Shown in pieces: positions 45,153 to 54,813 of a DNA stretch of 64,000 nt (position 1 is the stretch's first letter; every line of letters starts with the position of its first letter). Both the position numbers and the translations under genes were made by a program. This stretch comes from Rhodospirillales bacterium (GTDB lineage: Bacteria > Pseudomonadota > Alphaproteobacteria > Rhodospirillales > JAPHRK01): positions 1 to 64,000 of the forward strand of contig JAPHRK010000031.1 in assembly GCA_026196105.1 (NCBI GenBank), written 5' to 3'. The notes under the pieces are model-generated. The model was not told the DNA's origin. It saw only the letters and a list, made by a program, of their open reading frames with translations, and made no database searches.

Positions 45153-45749
45153 CTACAATGTACCTACCTTAGAAAATTTTTGGCGTAGTTTGGCGAGCTT
45201 TCCTGTTTCAGCTATTCTATTTTGTAAAAATTGCCAACTTTCATGATGACCATTCGATGTGTCTGCGAGCCAAAAGAAAGTTGTTCCAGTAAGAATTCCC
45301 ACCAACGTAGCCCTGCGGGTATAAAAACTAAAATCAGTACTCTTGAGGCCGACAAGTGACCAAATGGTATCTGCGGTCTCATAAACCCGATGAACGCCAA
45401 TTGGCAGGCGTGAAGGAAATGAATAAAAGGCGAGAGCTTTGCGAACGGCTTCTTTATGAGACTCTAAAACTTGAAAACGTAATTTAACAGCTAAAGAAAC
45501 TTTCTGCCCAATCCCATTTACCTTCCCAACTTCTTTCTTAAATTCTTCCCTCATTTTCCGGTCGGCATAGTGGGAAAAATGATTGACCAGATCAGTTACA
45601 CCTCCTTGGAAAAGAGTAGAAACTTCCGCAGATGAATAACCACACTCTTCTCCAGAAAGGGTAAGGACAGCGGAAGACCATCCATCGAAAGGAACCTGCT
45701 TAAGAGCAGCAAGAAGGATTTTATCTTTTTTCTCAAGAGTCGTGGTCAT
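45153..45749 (-). CDS. COQ9-family ubiquinone biosynthesis protein
   Basis: This 198-residue protein has the COQ9 fold: an N-terminal TetR-like helical region and the C-terminal lipid-binding helix signature (ADTIWSLVGLKSTDFSFYTRR, shown as fragments, then LVGILTGTTFFWLAD). COQ9 assists COQ7-type hydroxylation in ubiquinone synthesis. It lies three bases after the def stop in one direction, and near rpsU, an order seen in other Alphaproteobacteria. Confidence 0.88.
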   Translation of the reverse strand: MTTTLEKKDKILLAALKQVPFDGWSSAVLTLSGEECGYSSAEVSTLFQGGVTDLVNHFSHYADRKMREEFKKEVGKVNGIGQKVSLAVKLRFQVLESHKEAVRKALAFYSFPSRLPIGVHRVYETADTIWSLVGLKSTDFSFYTRRATLVGILTGTTFFWLADTSNGHHESWQFLQNRIAETGKLAKLRQKFSKVGTL

Positions 45750-45752
45750 GAG

Positions 45753-46331
45753 CTATTCATCTTCTTCTGTATCATCACGCCCTAAGGCATATTTACGAAT
45801 TTCTTCAGAAAAGCCGAAGGTGGTCATATCTTCAATTCTTTGGGGGTAAAGAACCCCTTCTAGATGGTCACATTCATGCTGAATGACACGGGCGTGGAAC
45901 CCTTTGGCCTCCCCCTCAACCAATCGTCCCTCAAGGTCCGTATAACGATAACGAATATGGGTGTGCCGGGAAACGGCACCTGTCATATCAGGGATTGATA
46001 AGCACCCCTCAAAGGCCACAGCCTTATCTTCACCAAGGGGTTCAATAACCGGATTGATCATTACGGTTAGGGGAACCTTTCCTTCATCTTCATCCAGGCC
46101 AGCATCTTTATATCTTTCATCTACGGTCCGAGCTAAGGGTACGTGAAAAATTACCAGCTGTTTGGAAACATGAACCTGGGGAGCTGCGAGTCCGACTCCG
46201 CCTGAATCAATCATAGTATCAACCATATCTTCTACTAAACTGGCGATTTCTGGTGCCGATGGGTTATCAACTTCCTCAGCCCGGCGTTTTAACACAGGAT
46301 GACCGAGCCGTGCGATTTTTAAAATTGCCAT
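45753..46331 (-). CDS. def: Peptide deformylase
   Basis: This 192-residue metalloenzyme removes the formyl group from nascent proteins. The three motifs are intact: GVGLAAPQ, EGCLSIP and HECDHLEG. The C-terminal tail (LGRDDTEEDE) is acidic and variable. COQ9 follows with three bases between. Confidence 0.95.
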   Translation of the reverse strand: MAILKIARLGHPVLKRRAEEVDNPSAPEIASLVEDMVDTMIDSGGVGLAAPQVHVSKQLVIFHVPLARTVDERYKDAGLDEDEGKVPLTVMINPVIEPLGEDKAVAFEGCLSIPDMTGAVSRHTHIRYRYTDLEGRLVEGEAKGFHARVIQHECDHLEGVLYPQRIEDMTTFGFSEEIRKYALGRDDTEEDE

Positions 46332-46569
46332 GAAATACCTTCAATTCAGAGACCAGCAAAACACATTTATGGTTTTTTAGGACGACTTTTCAATCTTTTT
46401 CATGTAAAATGGTTCTCTTGTTGCTGAAAGACGCAATATTTCATGATTTCGGCCTTCACAAGCTAGATTTGCTGTGTTAGAAGCCGCCTTCGTTTTGAGA
46501 ATATTTACATCGGAAACGAGCCTTATTAAATGAGGTGCTAAGTTTCTGACCAAAGGAGTTGACTGAACC

Positions 46570-46773
46570 GTGCAGGTATTTGTTCGTGATAACAATGTTG
46601 ATCAAGCCCTTAAAGCGCTGAAGAAAAAAATGCAGCGTGAGGGTATTTTCCGTGAGATGAAACTCCGGAAGTCCTACGAAAAACCTTCCGAGCGCCGTGC
46701 TCGTGAAGAAGCTGAAGCAATCCGTCGGACCCGCAAACTAGAACGCAAGCGCCTACAGCGCGAAGGCTTCTAG
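46570..46773 (+). CDS. rpsU: Small ribosomal subunit protein bS21
   Basis: This 67-residue basic protein has the family start [21 protein letters not shown] and an Arg/Lys-rich helix. The start is GTG with AAGGAG 11 bases upstream. bS21 is needed late in 30S assembly and in mRNA selection. It is divergent from def and followed by a strong terminator. Confidence 0.95.
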   Translation: MQVFVRDNNVDQALKALKKKMQREGIFREMKLRKSYEKPSERRAREEAEAIRRTRKLERKRLQREGF

Positions 46774-46809
46774 ACGACACTCCTATCGACTACTCGTTAG
46801 ATTTATTTT

Positions 46810-46845
46810 AGCGCGTTGCCACGCACGGTTGGCAGCGCGCTTTTG
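46810..46845 (+). terminator. Terminator after rpsU
   Basis: A 12-bp stem with one G-T (46810-46821 with 46830-46841) is followed by TTTGCTTGT. Confidence 0.8.
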
Positions 46846-47027
46846 CTTGTCTAAGCTCTTCTTAGTTGTTGGGTATTTGAATCAATTCAACTTACTTTAA
46901 GCCTCCTTCATTCTTTCTTCTTTAATAATCAGCAAAACTTGTGCACAATCGCGGCATAATGAAAGATGAGAAAGTATCGCCTTGAGTATACTATTGATTA
47001 AAAAAATAAGAGCGTAAGGTATACGAA

Positions 47028-48827
47028 GTGCCTTTTACCTCGGATAAAAAATTCAGATCTATTCGAACGAAGTTCCTGGTAATCAATCTACCACTGGTTT
47101 TGCTATCCCTCGCCATACTCATGGGCGCTTTCGATTACTACGTTCATAGCACAGCCTTATCCGGCCTCAAATCTAAACTGGAGCGTATCCTAGAAAGCCA
47201 TACAGAAGTCATCACCCCTTCCTTGTGGTATATGGACGGAGAACGTCTCGACTTGATTGCCCAAGCTATTACGGCTGACGAAAATGTGGTTGGGGTCGAG
47301 ATTAAAGCAGCAAATGATGAAATCTTGGTCATGATTGGGTCATTAACAACCAACACCCACCCTGATTTGACAAAATCGAAAGATATCATCTACAGAGAAA
47401 AGAAAAGGGTCGAGCGTATCGGGGCGCTTACCGTGTCACTAACTGATAAATTTATACATGCTGAAACTCGACAACGCCTTTATATTACCATCGGTATGAC
47501 CATCCTACTGATGATATCAGCAGCTATTAGCGCTGTTATTGCCAACAAATGGGTTATCGGTACCCCTCTCCAACTTCTGCTCTCAGCGATCTCTACAACT
47601 GATAAGGCAAATATTAGAGAAAGAGTCGACTGGCAGAGTAATGATGAATTAGGCACCATCGTCAAAGCTTTCAATAAAATGCAAGAAAGCCAAGATGGGT
47701 ATGAACAAAAACTCACCCAAGCTCGAAACGAACTTGAGGAAAGAGTTGTCGAACGAACTTTCGAGCTACAAGAAAGCGAAAAGCAATTATCTGAAGCGCA
47801 ACGAATCGCTCAAATTGGAAATTGGCACTGGGATTTCGCCTCTGGGAAAGTCCAATGCTCGGATCAAATTTTTGAGATTTTTAATATTGATCCGAATGAT
47901 TTTTCTGGCGATGTCGATGACTTGCTCTCAAAATTTGACCCTAATGACCCAAGCCTTCAAAGTATCATTGACGAAGCAGAGGCAACAGGCAAAGACACCT
48001 TTAATCTTGAACATCGTATCCATGGGAAATTTGGTAAAACACGCTTTGTTCAGGAAGTAGGGGAAATTTCATATAACAGTTTTGGCAAAGCAATCACTTT
48101 GACCAGCACAGTTCAAGATATTACCGATCGTAAAAAAATTGATCAGATGAAAAACGAATTCATCTCAACAGTGAATCATGAGCTTAGAACCCCCTTAACT
48201 TCGATCCATGGCTCACTCGGTCTTTTAAAGGGTAATGTAGCAGGAGAGCTACCTGAAAAAGCAAAAGGCATGATAACAATCGCCTATCGCAATAGCGATC
48301 GACTGATCAGCCTGATTAATGATCTGTTGGATATTGAAAAAATCGCAACAGGTAAGATGGACTTTCACTTAGAGCAAAGTGATTTAAGTGAGTTGATGAC
48401 CAAAACCGTTGAAGCCAATCAAAGTTATGCTGAGCAATTTGGGACTAAAATTGTCGTAACCAGCAACTTAGAAAAGGCTGTGGCAACGATCGATCCCAGA
48501 AGGGTTGAACAAGTTATTGCAAATCTCCTTTCCAATGCGTCTAAATTCTCTCCTGAGGGCAAAGATATTGAAATCGCCCTTTCCAAAGAAGGGAATAAAT
48601 ATCGCATAGCAGTGACTGATTATGGCCCTGGAGTTCCTGAAGAATTTAGAGGCCATATCTTCAACCGTTTCACCCAGGTAGATTCAACCGATACTCGCCA
48701 AAAAGGGGGGACAGGTCTTGGCCTGGCGATCTGTAAAGAGATCATAACTCAGATGGGTGGTCAGATAGATTATCGCAACAGAGATGAAGGTGGAGCTACC
48801 TTCTGGTTTGGTTTACCTGTAGCATGA
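47028..48827 (+). CDS. Membrane sensor histidine kinase with HAMP and PAS domains
   Basis: This 599-residue kinase has a first membrane helix (about 16-36), a periplasmic domain of about 110 residues, a second helix (about 148-170), a HAMP linker, a coiled coil, a PAS domain (about 262-365), HisKA with His384 in VNHELRTPLTSIHGS and an ATPase domain (VIANLLSNASKFS, GGTGLGLAICKEI). The start is GTG with AAGG upstream. No response regulator is adjacent. The signal may be periplasmic; its nature is unknown. Confidence 0.92.
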   Translation: MPFTSDKKFRSIRTKFLVINLPLVLLSLAILMGAFDYYVHSTALSGLKSKLERILESHTEVITPSLWYMDGERLDLIAQAITADENVVGVEIKAANDEILVMIGSLTTNTHPDLTKSKDIIYREKKRVERIGALTVSLTDKFIHAETRQRLYITIGMTILLMISAAISAVIANKWVIGTPLQLLLSAISTTDKANIRERVDWQSNDELGTIVKAFNKMQESQDGYEQKLTQARNELEERVVERTFELQESEKQLSEAQRIAQIGNWHWDFASGKVQCSDQIFEIFNIDPNDFSGDVDDLLSKFDPNDPSLQSIIDEAEATGKDTFNLEHRIHGKFGKTRFVQEVGEISYNSFGKAITLTSTVQDITDRKKIDQMKNEFISTVNHELRTPLTSIHGSLGLLKGNVAGELPEKAKGMITIAYRNSDRLISLINDLLDIEKIATGKMDFHLEQSDLSELMTKTVEANQSYAEQFGTKIVVTSNLEKAVATIDPRRVEQVIANLLSNASKFSPEGKDIEIALSKEGNKYRIAVTDYGPGVPEEFRGHIFNRFTQVDSTDTRQKGGTGLGLAICKEIITQMGGQIDYRNRDEGGATFWFGLPVA

Positions 48828-48874
48828 TCTTTGAGTGCCTAAAGAATAATTTATTTATCACTCAACAACCCCCC

Positions 48875-48902
48875 TTGCACCCCTAAAGTATATGTGTATA
48901 GT
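48875..48902 (+). promoter_or_regulatory. Promoter of the rpsF-rpsR-DUF2232-rplI operon
   Basis: TTGCAC (48875-48880), 16-bp spacer, TATAGT (48897-48902). The about 110-nt leader that follows contains the hairpin GCCGGG-ATGT-CCCGGC near 48928-48943. rpsF leaders in many bacteria bind the S6:S18 complex through a hairpin, so autoregulation is possible, but I could not confirm the conserved motif. Confidence 0.6.
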
Positions 48903-49018
48903 GCGCCACCTTGAAATAACTCCTTGCCGGGATGTCCCGGCTATGCCCGTTTGAGTGCAATCACTGTAAAGGCGGTGGTCGCATTAGGGGTTGAGAAAAG
49001 CCAGAGGGAGATCTCTAT

Positions 49019-49486
49019 ATGCCTTTATACGAAAGCGTAATTATTGCGCGTCAGGATATTTCTGCCCAACAGGTAGAAGCTATTGCAGACGCTCTTACGT
49101 CGGTTATTGAATCCGGTGACGGCAAAATTGCCAAACGGGAATACTGGGGCCTGCGCAAGCTAGCCTACCGCGTTAAGAAAAACCGTAAGGGTCACTACGT
49201 CCAATTGGACATTGATGCCCCTTCAGCTATCGTCCATGAAATGGAACGTCAAGTTCGTCTTCACGAAGATATCTTACGTTACATCACCATACGTGTTGAC
49301 GAATTAGACCCAGAGCCTTCAATCATCATGCAAAACAAGGACCGTCGTGATGACCGTCCTCGCCGTGATGATCGTCCTAACAGGGATGATCGGCCTCGCC
49401 GTGATGACCGTCCTCAAGAGGACAGTCCAGCAGTTGAAGCCGTAGAGGCCGTAGAAGCAGCCCCAGCTGAAGGAGATGCAGAATGA
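49019..49486 (+). CDS. rpsF: Small ribosomal subunit protein bS6 with RRDDRP tail
   Basis: This 155-residue protein has the bS6 core ([22 protein letters not shown]... [20 protein letters not shown]) at residues 1-100. The tail holds four [12 protein letters not shown] repeats, encoded by four 18-bp units (49343-49414), then an acidic Ala/Glu stretch. Such charged tails vary between species. ATG follows a GGGAG site. The gene overlaps rpsR by four bases. Confidence 0.94.
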   Translation: MPLYESVIIARQDISAQQVEAIADALTSVIESGDGKIAKREYWGLRKLAYRVKKNRKGHYVQLDIDAPSAIVHEMERQVRLHEDILRYITIRVDELDPEPSIIMQNKDRRDDRPRRDDRPNRDDRPRRDDRPQEDSPAVEAVEAVEAAPAEGDAE

Positions 49487-49755
49487 GTGCTCCAGAAAGA
49501 TCAGGTGGTAGTGGCGGTGGTGCAGGCGGTGGACGCCGTCCTTTCTTCCGTCGTCGGAAGACTTGCCCGTTTTCCAGTGCTAACGCCCCAAAAATTGATT
49601 ATCGCGATACCAAAACCCTGAGCCGTTATATCTCAGAGCGTGGTAAAATCGTTCCTAGCCGTATCACAGCGGTTTCTGCCAAGAAACAACGTGAATTGGC
49701 AAAAGCGATTAAGCGGTCTCGCTTTATGGCACTTCTACCTTACGTCCTCGACTAA
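49483..49755 (+). CDS. rpsR: Small ribosomal subunit protein bS18
   Basis: This 90-residue protein has the bS18 motif [25 protein letters not shown] (fragment) and a Gly/Arg-rich start ([20 protein letters not shown]). Its ATG overlaps the rpsF stop as ATGA. bS18 pairs with bS6 on the 30S platform. Confidence 0.95.
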   Translation: MSAPERSGGSGGGAGGGRRPFFRRRKTCPFSSANAPKIDYRDTKTLSRYISERGKIVPSRITAVSAKKQRELAKAIKRSRFMALLPYVLD

Positions 49756-49828
49756 GGTAATTTGTCCTTAGGCAATAGTTCTTTGATCAGGAAGCGCTGT
49801 TGACCGGGACAACGAAAAGGCAAAATCG

Positions 49829-50788
49829 ATGCGAAGAGAAACACTCATCGCGATAGCAGCCGGGGGGATAAGCGCTTTGCTTACCCTTTCAGTAGCAACT
49901 GGGTCGGTGGCATCCGTCTTTTTCGTTTATTTGGCTCCCCTCCCCCTCATGATTGTGGGGTTAGGGTTTGGGAGCAAAATGGTAGTTTTTGCCGCAGCAA
50001 GCGGTGCAGTTGCAGCTTTTGCAACAAGTGGTTTGTTTGCAGCGGTGTTTTATACCCTGATCAATGGACTTCCAGCGGTGCTGGTAGCCCGGCAGGCTCT
50101 TCTGAGCCGAGTATACGAAGATGAAAATGGAGAAACCATAACAAATTGGTACCCTCCAGGCCCCATCCTAGCCATGCTCGCAGCTATGGGAGCAACGTTG
50201 TTATTACTCGCAACGTTTCTCACAAGTGGTTCGGAAGGGGGAATTGAAGGCGTTATTGGAGCTACATTAAGCGAAGGATTCGCGGCAATGGCTCCTCAGC
50301 TTTCGGAAGAGGAACGAGGCAATATTATTAAACTACTTGTTCCTGGTTTTCCAGCAGCTGTAGCGGTTTCATGGTTGGTCATGACCGTCATTAACGGTGT
50401 TTTGGCACAGTGGGTTCTCGCTAGATCAGAGAAAGCCCTCAGGCCTAGCCCCAAGATGGCAGATTTTGATCTCCCCGGTTGGGCTTCATGGGCGCTTGTT
50501 GGTGCTGGAGTTCTGGCTCTCATTGGTGAGGGTCAAATTGAATATTTAGGCGAAAATCTTACTGTGATTTTAGCCGTGCCGTTTTTCTTTCTCGGGCTTG
50601 GTGTTTTCCATGCCTTAGCAAGAAATGCTCCATCCCCCGGGATGTTGTTGGCGGCATTTTATATGTTGTTATTTGTGGTGTCCGCGTGGGCTGCCTTGGT
50701 AGTCGCCGGATTAGGATTTATTGAGCAATGGGCCCGTCTGCGCCAGCGTTATGCTGCAGCCGCCGACAACGGTCCGGAGGACGAATAA
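49829..50788 (+). CDS. DUF2232 membrane protein
   Basis: This 319-residue protein has about eight membrane helices and the DUF2232 layout found between rpsR and rplI in many Alphaproteobacteria. It may be a transporter-like or envelope protein; the function is unknown. The stop overlaps the rplI start as TAATG. Confidence 0.85.
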   Translation: MRRETLIAIAAGGISALLTLSVATGSVASVFFVYLAPLPLMIVGLGFGSKMVVFAAASGAVAAFATSGLFAAVFYTLINGLPAVLVARQALLSRVYEDENGETITNWYPPGPILAMLAAMGATLLLLATFLTSGSEGGIEGVIGATLSEGFAAMAPQLSEEERGNIIKLLVPGFPAAVAVSWLVMTVINGVLAQWVLARSEKALRPSPKMADFDLPGWASWALVGAGVLALIGEGQIEYLGENLTVILAVPFFFLGLGVFHALARNAPSPGMLLAAFYMLLFVVSAWAALVVAGLGFIEQWARLRQRYAAAADNGPEDE

Positions 50789-51417
50789 TGGAAGTTATCC
50801 TGCTGGAACGCATTGAGAAGCTGGGTCAGATGGGAGACGTAGTCGCTGTTAAAGCTGGTTACGCCCGCAACTATCTGTTGCCTCAAAAGAAAGCAATGAG
50901 ATCTACCAAAGCTAATCTCGCTTTCTTTGAAGGCCAAAAAGCACAACTTGAGGCCGAAAGCCTTAAGCGTAAAGAAGAAGCTGAAGCCGTCGCCGCCAAA
51001 ATGGACAGCGTCATGGTTGATATGATCCGTCAAGCTGGCGAAAGCGGCCAACTCTACGGGTCAGTTAATAGCCGTGATATTGCCGATGGCGTAACGGAAG
51101 CTGGCTTCACAATCAGCCGCAGCCAAGTTATTTTAGCATCACCAATTAAATCATTGGGTCTGTTCAAAGTGACTGTAGCTTTGCATCCTGAAGTTAACGT
51201 TGAAGTAACAGCAAACGTTGCCCGTTCTGCTGACGAAGCCAAAATTCAGGCTGAAACTGGTGAGGCTCTGATCTCTGTTGAAGAGGAAGAAGATAACGAG
51301 CCTAAGCTCCAAACTTACTCCCCTGACCAAGATCTAGAAGCTGAAGCCGCTGAAGAAGAAGCTGCAGTTGAAGCCGAAGTTGTTAAAGAAGAGACAGAAG
51401 AAGAAGTTTCCGAATAA
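50788..51417 (+). CDS. rplI: Large ribosomal subunit protein bL9
   Basis: This 209-residue protein begins [22 protein letters not shown], the bL9 N-terminal domain, followed by the connecting helix and C-terminal domain. The last about 55 residues are a strongly acidic extension (EEEEDNE ... EETEEEVSE), longer than the about 150-residue bacterial core. ATG 50788 follows CCGGAGGAC. A 15-bp terminator ends the operon. Confidence 0.95.
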   Translation: MEVILLERIEKLGQMGDVVAVKAGYARNYLLPQKKAMRSTKANLAFFEGQKAQLEAESLKRKEEAEAVAAKMDSVMVDMIRQAGESGQLYGSVNSRDIADGVTEAGFTISRSQVILASPIKSLGLFKVTVALHPEVNVEVTANVARSADEAKIQAETGEALISVEEEEDNEPKLQTYSPDQDLEAEAAEEEAAVEAEVVKEETEEEVSE

Positions 51418-51440
51418 TTTTTGGATTTTCTTTTCGAAAT

Positions 51441-51478
51441 AAAAAACGGCGTGTCAATTAATCGACACGCCGTTTTTT
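51441..51478. terminator. Bidirectional terminator between rplI and the ArsR-family gene
   Basis: A perfect 15-bp stem (51441-51455 with 51464-51478) carries A and T runs on its outer ends, so it should stop transcription from both directions. Confidence 0.93.
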
Positions 51479-51498
51479 TATCAGTAATTCGAGAATTT

Positions 51499-51855
51499 TT
51501 AAGCAGCTTCAGCCGTTTTTTGACCTGGGCCAGCATCTGGTGAGCAGAAGAGTTGATAGAGCAACCCAATCACTTGAGCGACCTCACTGCTGGCTAAGCT
51601 ATAATATATTTGCTTAGATTCACGACGAGTAGAAACAAGGCCATCCATACGCAAACGTGCCAGTTGCTGAGATAATGTTGGCTGGCGAATACCAAGAAGC
51701 TCTTCTAACTCCCCAACATTTTTCTCACCTTCAGCCAATTTGCAGAGAATAACCAAGCGATTATCATTGGCCATCGCTTTCAAGAAAGAGCTTACTCTTC
51801 CTGCATTCTCAAACATTTCCTCTAAATTCATTTCTATTTTTGGAATTGCGTTCAT
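51499..51855 (-). CDS. ArsR-family repressor, BigR/SqrR-like (thiol-sensing)
   Basis: This 118-residue winged-helix repressor has the DNA-reading helix in RQPTLSQQLARLRMDGLV. Cys38 (ILCKL) and Cys104 (LFCSP) are 66 residues apart, the same as the two redox cysteines of Rhodobacter SqrR and Xylella BigR that form a tetrasulfide with persulfide. The metal-binding cysteines of ArsR/SmtB are absent. It is divergent from dsrE2-like and tusA genes, its likely targets. Candidate operators lie in the 272-bp gap. Confidence 0.85.
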   Translation of the reverse strand: MNAIPKIEMNLEEMFENAGRVSSFLKAMANDNRLVILCKLAEGEKNVGELEELLGIRQPTLSQQLARLRMDGLVSTRRESKQIYYSLASSEVAQVIGLLYQLFCSPDAGPGQKTAEAA

Positions 51856-51914
51856 ATCGACACTCAGTTTCTGTAAATTTTTATAACCACATACCAGCTA
51901 TAAATAATACATAT

Positions 51915-52037
51915 ACACTATTTTGCAAGTGTGCGTAATAATTTTATTAGTACATTTTATTTTAGTATTTTTTCTCTCCTTCTATTCGTTTGATTCTTTA
52001 TGTTAGGATGTTCTAAACTATAAAACATGAATATGTT
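51915..52037. promoter_or_regulatory. Inverted repeats between the BigR-like repressor and the DsrE2-TusA genes
   Basis: ACACT-N8-AGTGT (51915-51932) and AACAT-GAAT-ATGTT (52024-52037) are dyads in the AT-rich divergent promoter region, on the repressor-proximal and DsrE2-proximal sides. Either could be an operator of the repressor. The assignment is tentative because I could not match a known BigR/SqrR box. Confidence 0.35.
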
Positions 52038-52127
52038 GCATTGCTTTGCTAACAAAAAATAACAGACAAAAATAGTTAGCTATAAGGCTTGTTTTAATGG
52101 GAGTAGGAACTTTTTAGGAGTTTCAAA

Positions 52128-52622
52128 ATGTCAGAACAAAATACGAAGAGCATGAGTATCATTGTCACCAAGGGGACATTGGATTGGGCCTACCCACCTT
52201 TTATCCTAGCGACAACAGCAGCAGCTATGGACGTTAAAGTGACGATGTTTTTCACTTTCTATGGCCTGCAACTACTGAAGAAAGAGTTAGATCATCTGCA
52301 AATCTCAACCCTTGGCAACCCTGCAATGGAAATGCCTATGATGGGTATGCATATGACCATGCCCAATATTATGTCTACAATTCCTGGAGTCGATGCAGCC
52401 TGCACCTCCATGATGAAGAACTTGATTAAGAAAAAAGGGGTCGCCTCTATTCCTGAACTTCGGGAAGCCGCGATCGATTCGGACGTCCGTATGATCGGTT
52501 GTCAGATGACCTTGGACCTTTTCGAGATGGACAGCAAAGACCTTATTGAAGGCATCGATGTTGGTGGTGCAGCCACTTACATGGAGAGTGCCCTCAAATC
52601 AGACATCAACCTTTACATCTAA
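52128..52622 (+). CDS. DsrE2-type sulfur carrier protein
   Basis: This 164-residue protein has the DsrE/DsrF/DrsH-like fold: N-terminal SIIVTKGTLDWAYPPFILATTAAAMD, cysteines in DAACTSMM and MIGCQMTLDLF, and a Met-rich stretch between. DsrE2 proteins hold or hand over persulfide sulfur and occur with TusA or rhodanese genes in sulfur oxidisers. TusA follows after 33 bp. ATG is preceded by TTTTTAGGAG. Confidence 0.85.
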   Translation: MSEQNTKSMSIIVTKGTLDWAYPPFILATTAAAMDVKVTMFFTFYGLQLLKKELDHLQISTLGNPAMEMPMMGMHMTMPNIMSTIPGVDAACTSMMKNLIKKKGVASIPELREAAIDSDVRMIGCQMTLDLFEMDSKDLIEGIDVGGAATYMESALKSDINLYI

Positions 52623-52655
52623 ACTTGATAGAGAAAACAGCGGAGGAAGCTAAGT

Positions 52656-52880
52656 ATGACTGTAGAATTAGACGCCAAGGGACTTACCTGCCCTATGCCA
52701 ATCCTAAAAGCTAAAAAAGCCATTAAAGGCATGGGCGGCGGCGAAATGCTTAAGATTGAATCAACCGATGCCGGTTCAGTTGCCGACTTTGAATCATTCT
52801 GTCGCAACGGCGGCCACGAACTAATGGAAAGCAATGAAGATGGTGGCGTTTACACCTTCTTGATCAAAAAATCTGCTTAA
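52656..52880 (+). CDS. TusA-family sulfurtransferase
   Basis: This 74-residue protein has the TusA signature LDAKGLTCPMPILKAKKAI with the persulfide-carrying Cys12. It may accept sulfur from DsrE2 and pass it to a sulfur-oxidation system or to tRNA thiolation; the operon context favours the former. It is followed by a terminator. Confidence 0.9.
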   Translation: MTVELDAKGLTCPMPILKAKKAIKGMGGGEMLKIESTDAGSVADFESFCRNGGHELMESNEDGGVYTFLIKKSA

Positions 52881-52901
52881 AGCCTAAGCTAGATAAAAAT
52901 T

Positions 52902-52934
52902 AAAACCGCCGCTTTTTTAAGGGGCGGTTTTTTT
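52902..52934 (+). terminator. Terminator after the TusA gene
   Basis: AAAACCGCC (52902-52910) pairs with GGCGGTTTT (52923-52931), then TTTT. Confidence 0.9.
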
Positions 52935-53028
52935 TACATTTCTTTTCAATCCTTGAGAAGCTGCTCTAGGTATGAATAATCAACTTTAATAATAAAGCTA
53001 TTCTACAGTTGGAAAGAGAGGCCCTCAA

Positions 53029-54666
53029 ATGAGTTCCAAGTTTGCTCCGTTCGATCACGCTAAAAAATGTGCAGAATTTTCCCTGCCGATCCCTAGCGAT
53101 TATAACTTCGCTTTTGACGTTGTCGGGAAACGCGCTCAGGAAAACGATAAGACGGCTCTAATCGCCATTAATCGCAGCGGCGATAAAGTCACCCACCATA
53201 GTTATTCTGATCTCGATAGAGGCTCAAACCGTTTTGCTAATGCTTTGATGGCGCTTGGCGCTAACAAAGGTGACTCTACAATTGTTCTCATTCCTCGTAT
53301 TGTTGAATGGTACGAAGTTATTTTAGGCTGCACAAAGGTTGGTGTTGTCGCTATGCCCGGCACAAACCTGCTCACAGCTAAAGATATTGAATATAGAGTC
53401 AATCGTGCAGGTGCCAGGCTTGCCATTGTCACCAAAGAGCATGCAGACAATGTAGACAAGATCAAAGCTAATTGCCCAACACTTGAGCTTTTGATTGTTA
53501 TTGGAGAAACCCGCGATGGCTGGTCTACCTATGAAACAATTACTAAAGCAGCTGCCGATACAGTTGATCGGGCGAAACTGCCTAAAACCCAAGTAGATGA
53601 ATTAATGTTGATCTACTTCACCTCTGGCACGACTTCTCTGCCCAAGATGGTAGGACGTGATCATTCATATGCCTTAGCTCACTCGATTACGGGTGATTAC
53701 TGGATGGACCTTAAAGAGAGCGACATCCATTGGACCCTAACCGATACAGGTTGGGCCAAAGCCGCTTGGGGGCTTTTGTACCCCCCTCTTCTCGCGGGTT
53801 CGACAATTTTGCTTTACGACGGCGAAGGTTTTGATGCCGAAATGCACCTTAAGATCATTGAGGAACAAAAAGTAACAACCTTCTGCGCCCCTCCAACCAT
53901 TTACCGTGTCTTAGCCCAAATGGATATTTCCGGTGCGGATGTTAGCTCGCTACGCCATTGTTTTGGCGCTGGTGAACCCTTAAACCCAGAAGCCATGCGC
54001 TCCTGGAAAGAGGCTACGGGCTGCGATATTTATGATGGTTACGGACAAACAGAAACCGTCAATATCGTTGCTAACTTCCCCGGTATGGAAGTTCGCCCAG
54101 GCTCCATGGGGAAACCTGTCCCTGGTGTGGAGGTTGGTATCATTGATGACGATGGGAATATTGTTCCTGATGATGAGGTCGGTCATATCGGCGTCAAAAT
54201 AACCGAGCCATACCCTCCAGGGCTATTCCATGGCTATTATAAAGACGAAGAAGCCACCAAGAAGTCCTTCCTGAACGGTTGGTACTATACAGGCGACACA
54301 GCCACCCGGGACAAAGATGGATATATCTGGTTTGTTGGCCGCTCAGACGACATCATTAGCTCATCTGGCTACCGTATCAGCCCCTTTGAGGTAGAAAGCG
54401 CTGTTATCGAACATGAGGCCGTTCTTGAATCTGCTGTTGTAGGCAAACCAGATGAAATGCGCGGCGAAATCGTCATGGCCTTCATCACCCTGGCCCCTGG
54501 CTATGAACCATCAAAAGAACTCGAAAAAGAGATCCAAGATTTCGTCAAAAATCTTACAGCTCCATATAAATACCCCCGCAGAATAGAATTCCGCGAGGCT
54601 CTCCCTAAAACAATCTCCGGCAAAATCCGACGAGTAGAGTTAAGGGAAGAAGCCATTAAGATGTAA
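53029..54666 (+). CDS. Acyl-CoA synthetase, medium-chain (ACSM)-like
   Basis: This 545-residue ANL enzyme has P-loop YFTSGTTSLPKMV, motif YGQTETV, hinge FVGRSDDIISSSGYRISP and C-terminal Lys in KTISGKIRR. The LPKMV loop, DTGWAKAAWGLLYPP and the TDTGW motif are typical of the ACSM branch that activates medium-chain or benzoate-like acids. The gene stands alone with its own promoter region and a strong downstream hairpin. The substrate is not predictable. Confidence 0.87.
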   Translation: MSSKFAPFDHAKKCAEFSLPIPSDYNFAFDVVGKRAQENDKTALIAINRSGDKVTHHSYSDLDRGSNRFANALMALGANKGDSTIVLIPRIVEWYEVILGCTKVGVVAMPGTNLLTAKDIEYRVNRAGARLAIVTKEHADNVDKIKANCPTLELLIVIGETRDGWSTYETITKAAADTVDRAKLPKTQVDELMLIYFTSGTTSLPKMVGRDHSYALAHSITGDYWMDLKESDIHWTLTDTGWAKAAWGLLYPPLLAGSTILLYDGEGFDAEMHLKIIEEQKVTTFCAPPTIYRVLAQMDISGADVSSLRHCFGAGEPLNPEAMRSWKEATGCDIYDGYGQTETVNIVANFPGMEVRPGSMGKPVPGVEVGIIDDDGNIVPDDEVGHIGVKITEPYPPGLFHGYYKDEEATKKSFLNGWYYTGDTATRDKDGYIWFVGRSDDIISSSGYRISPFEVESAVIEHEAVLESAVVGKPDEMRGEIVMAFITLAPGYEPSKELEKEIQDFVKNLTAPYKYPRRIEFREALPKTISGKIRRVELREEAIKM

Positions 54667-54695
54667 GTGGATTTCCCTCCCCCTCAACATTCATC

Positions 54696-54734
54696 GTCAT
54701 ATCCGGATTCGGTCCACTAGAGTCCGGATATGAC
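54696..54734 (+). terminator. 12-bp inverted repeat downstream of the acyl-CoA ligase
   Basis: GTCATATCCGGA (54696-54707) is a perfect inverted repeat of TCCGGATATGAC (54723-54734) around a 15-base loop. No U-tract follows, so it may be a transcript-stabilising hairpin, a factor-dependent terminator or an operator. Confidence 0.5.
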
Positions 54735-54813
54735 AGTTTGAATATTGTCATTTCTAAAATCATAACCATATGCTTTCCATTATCGTTTCAGCTAATAAGG
54801 GAAGGTGTATGAA

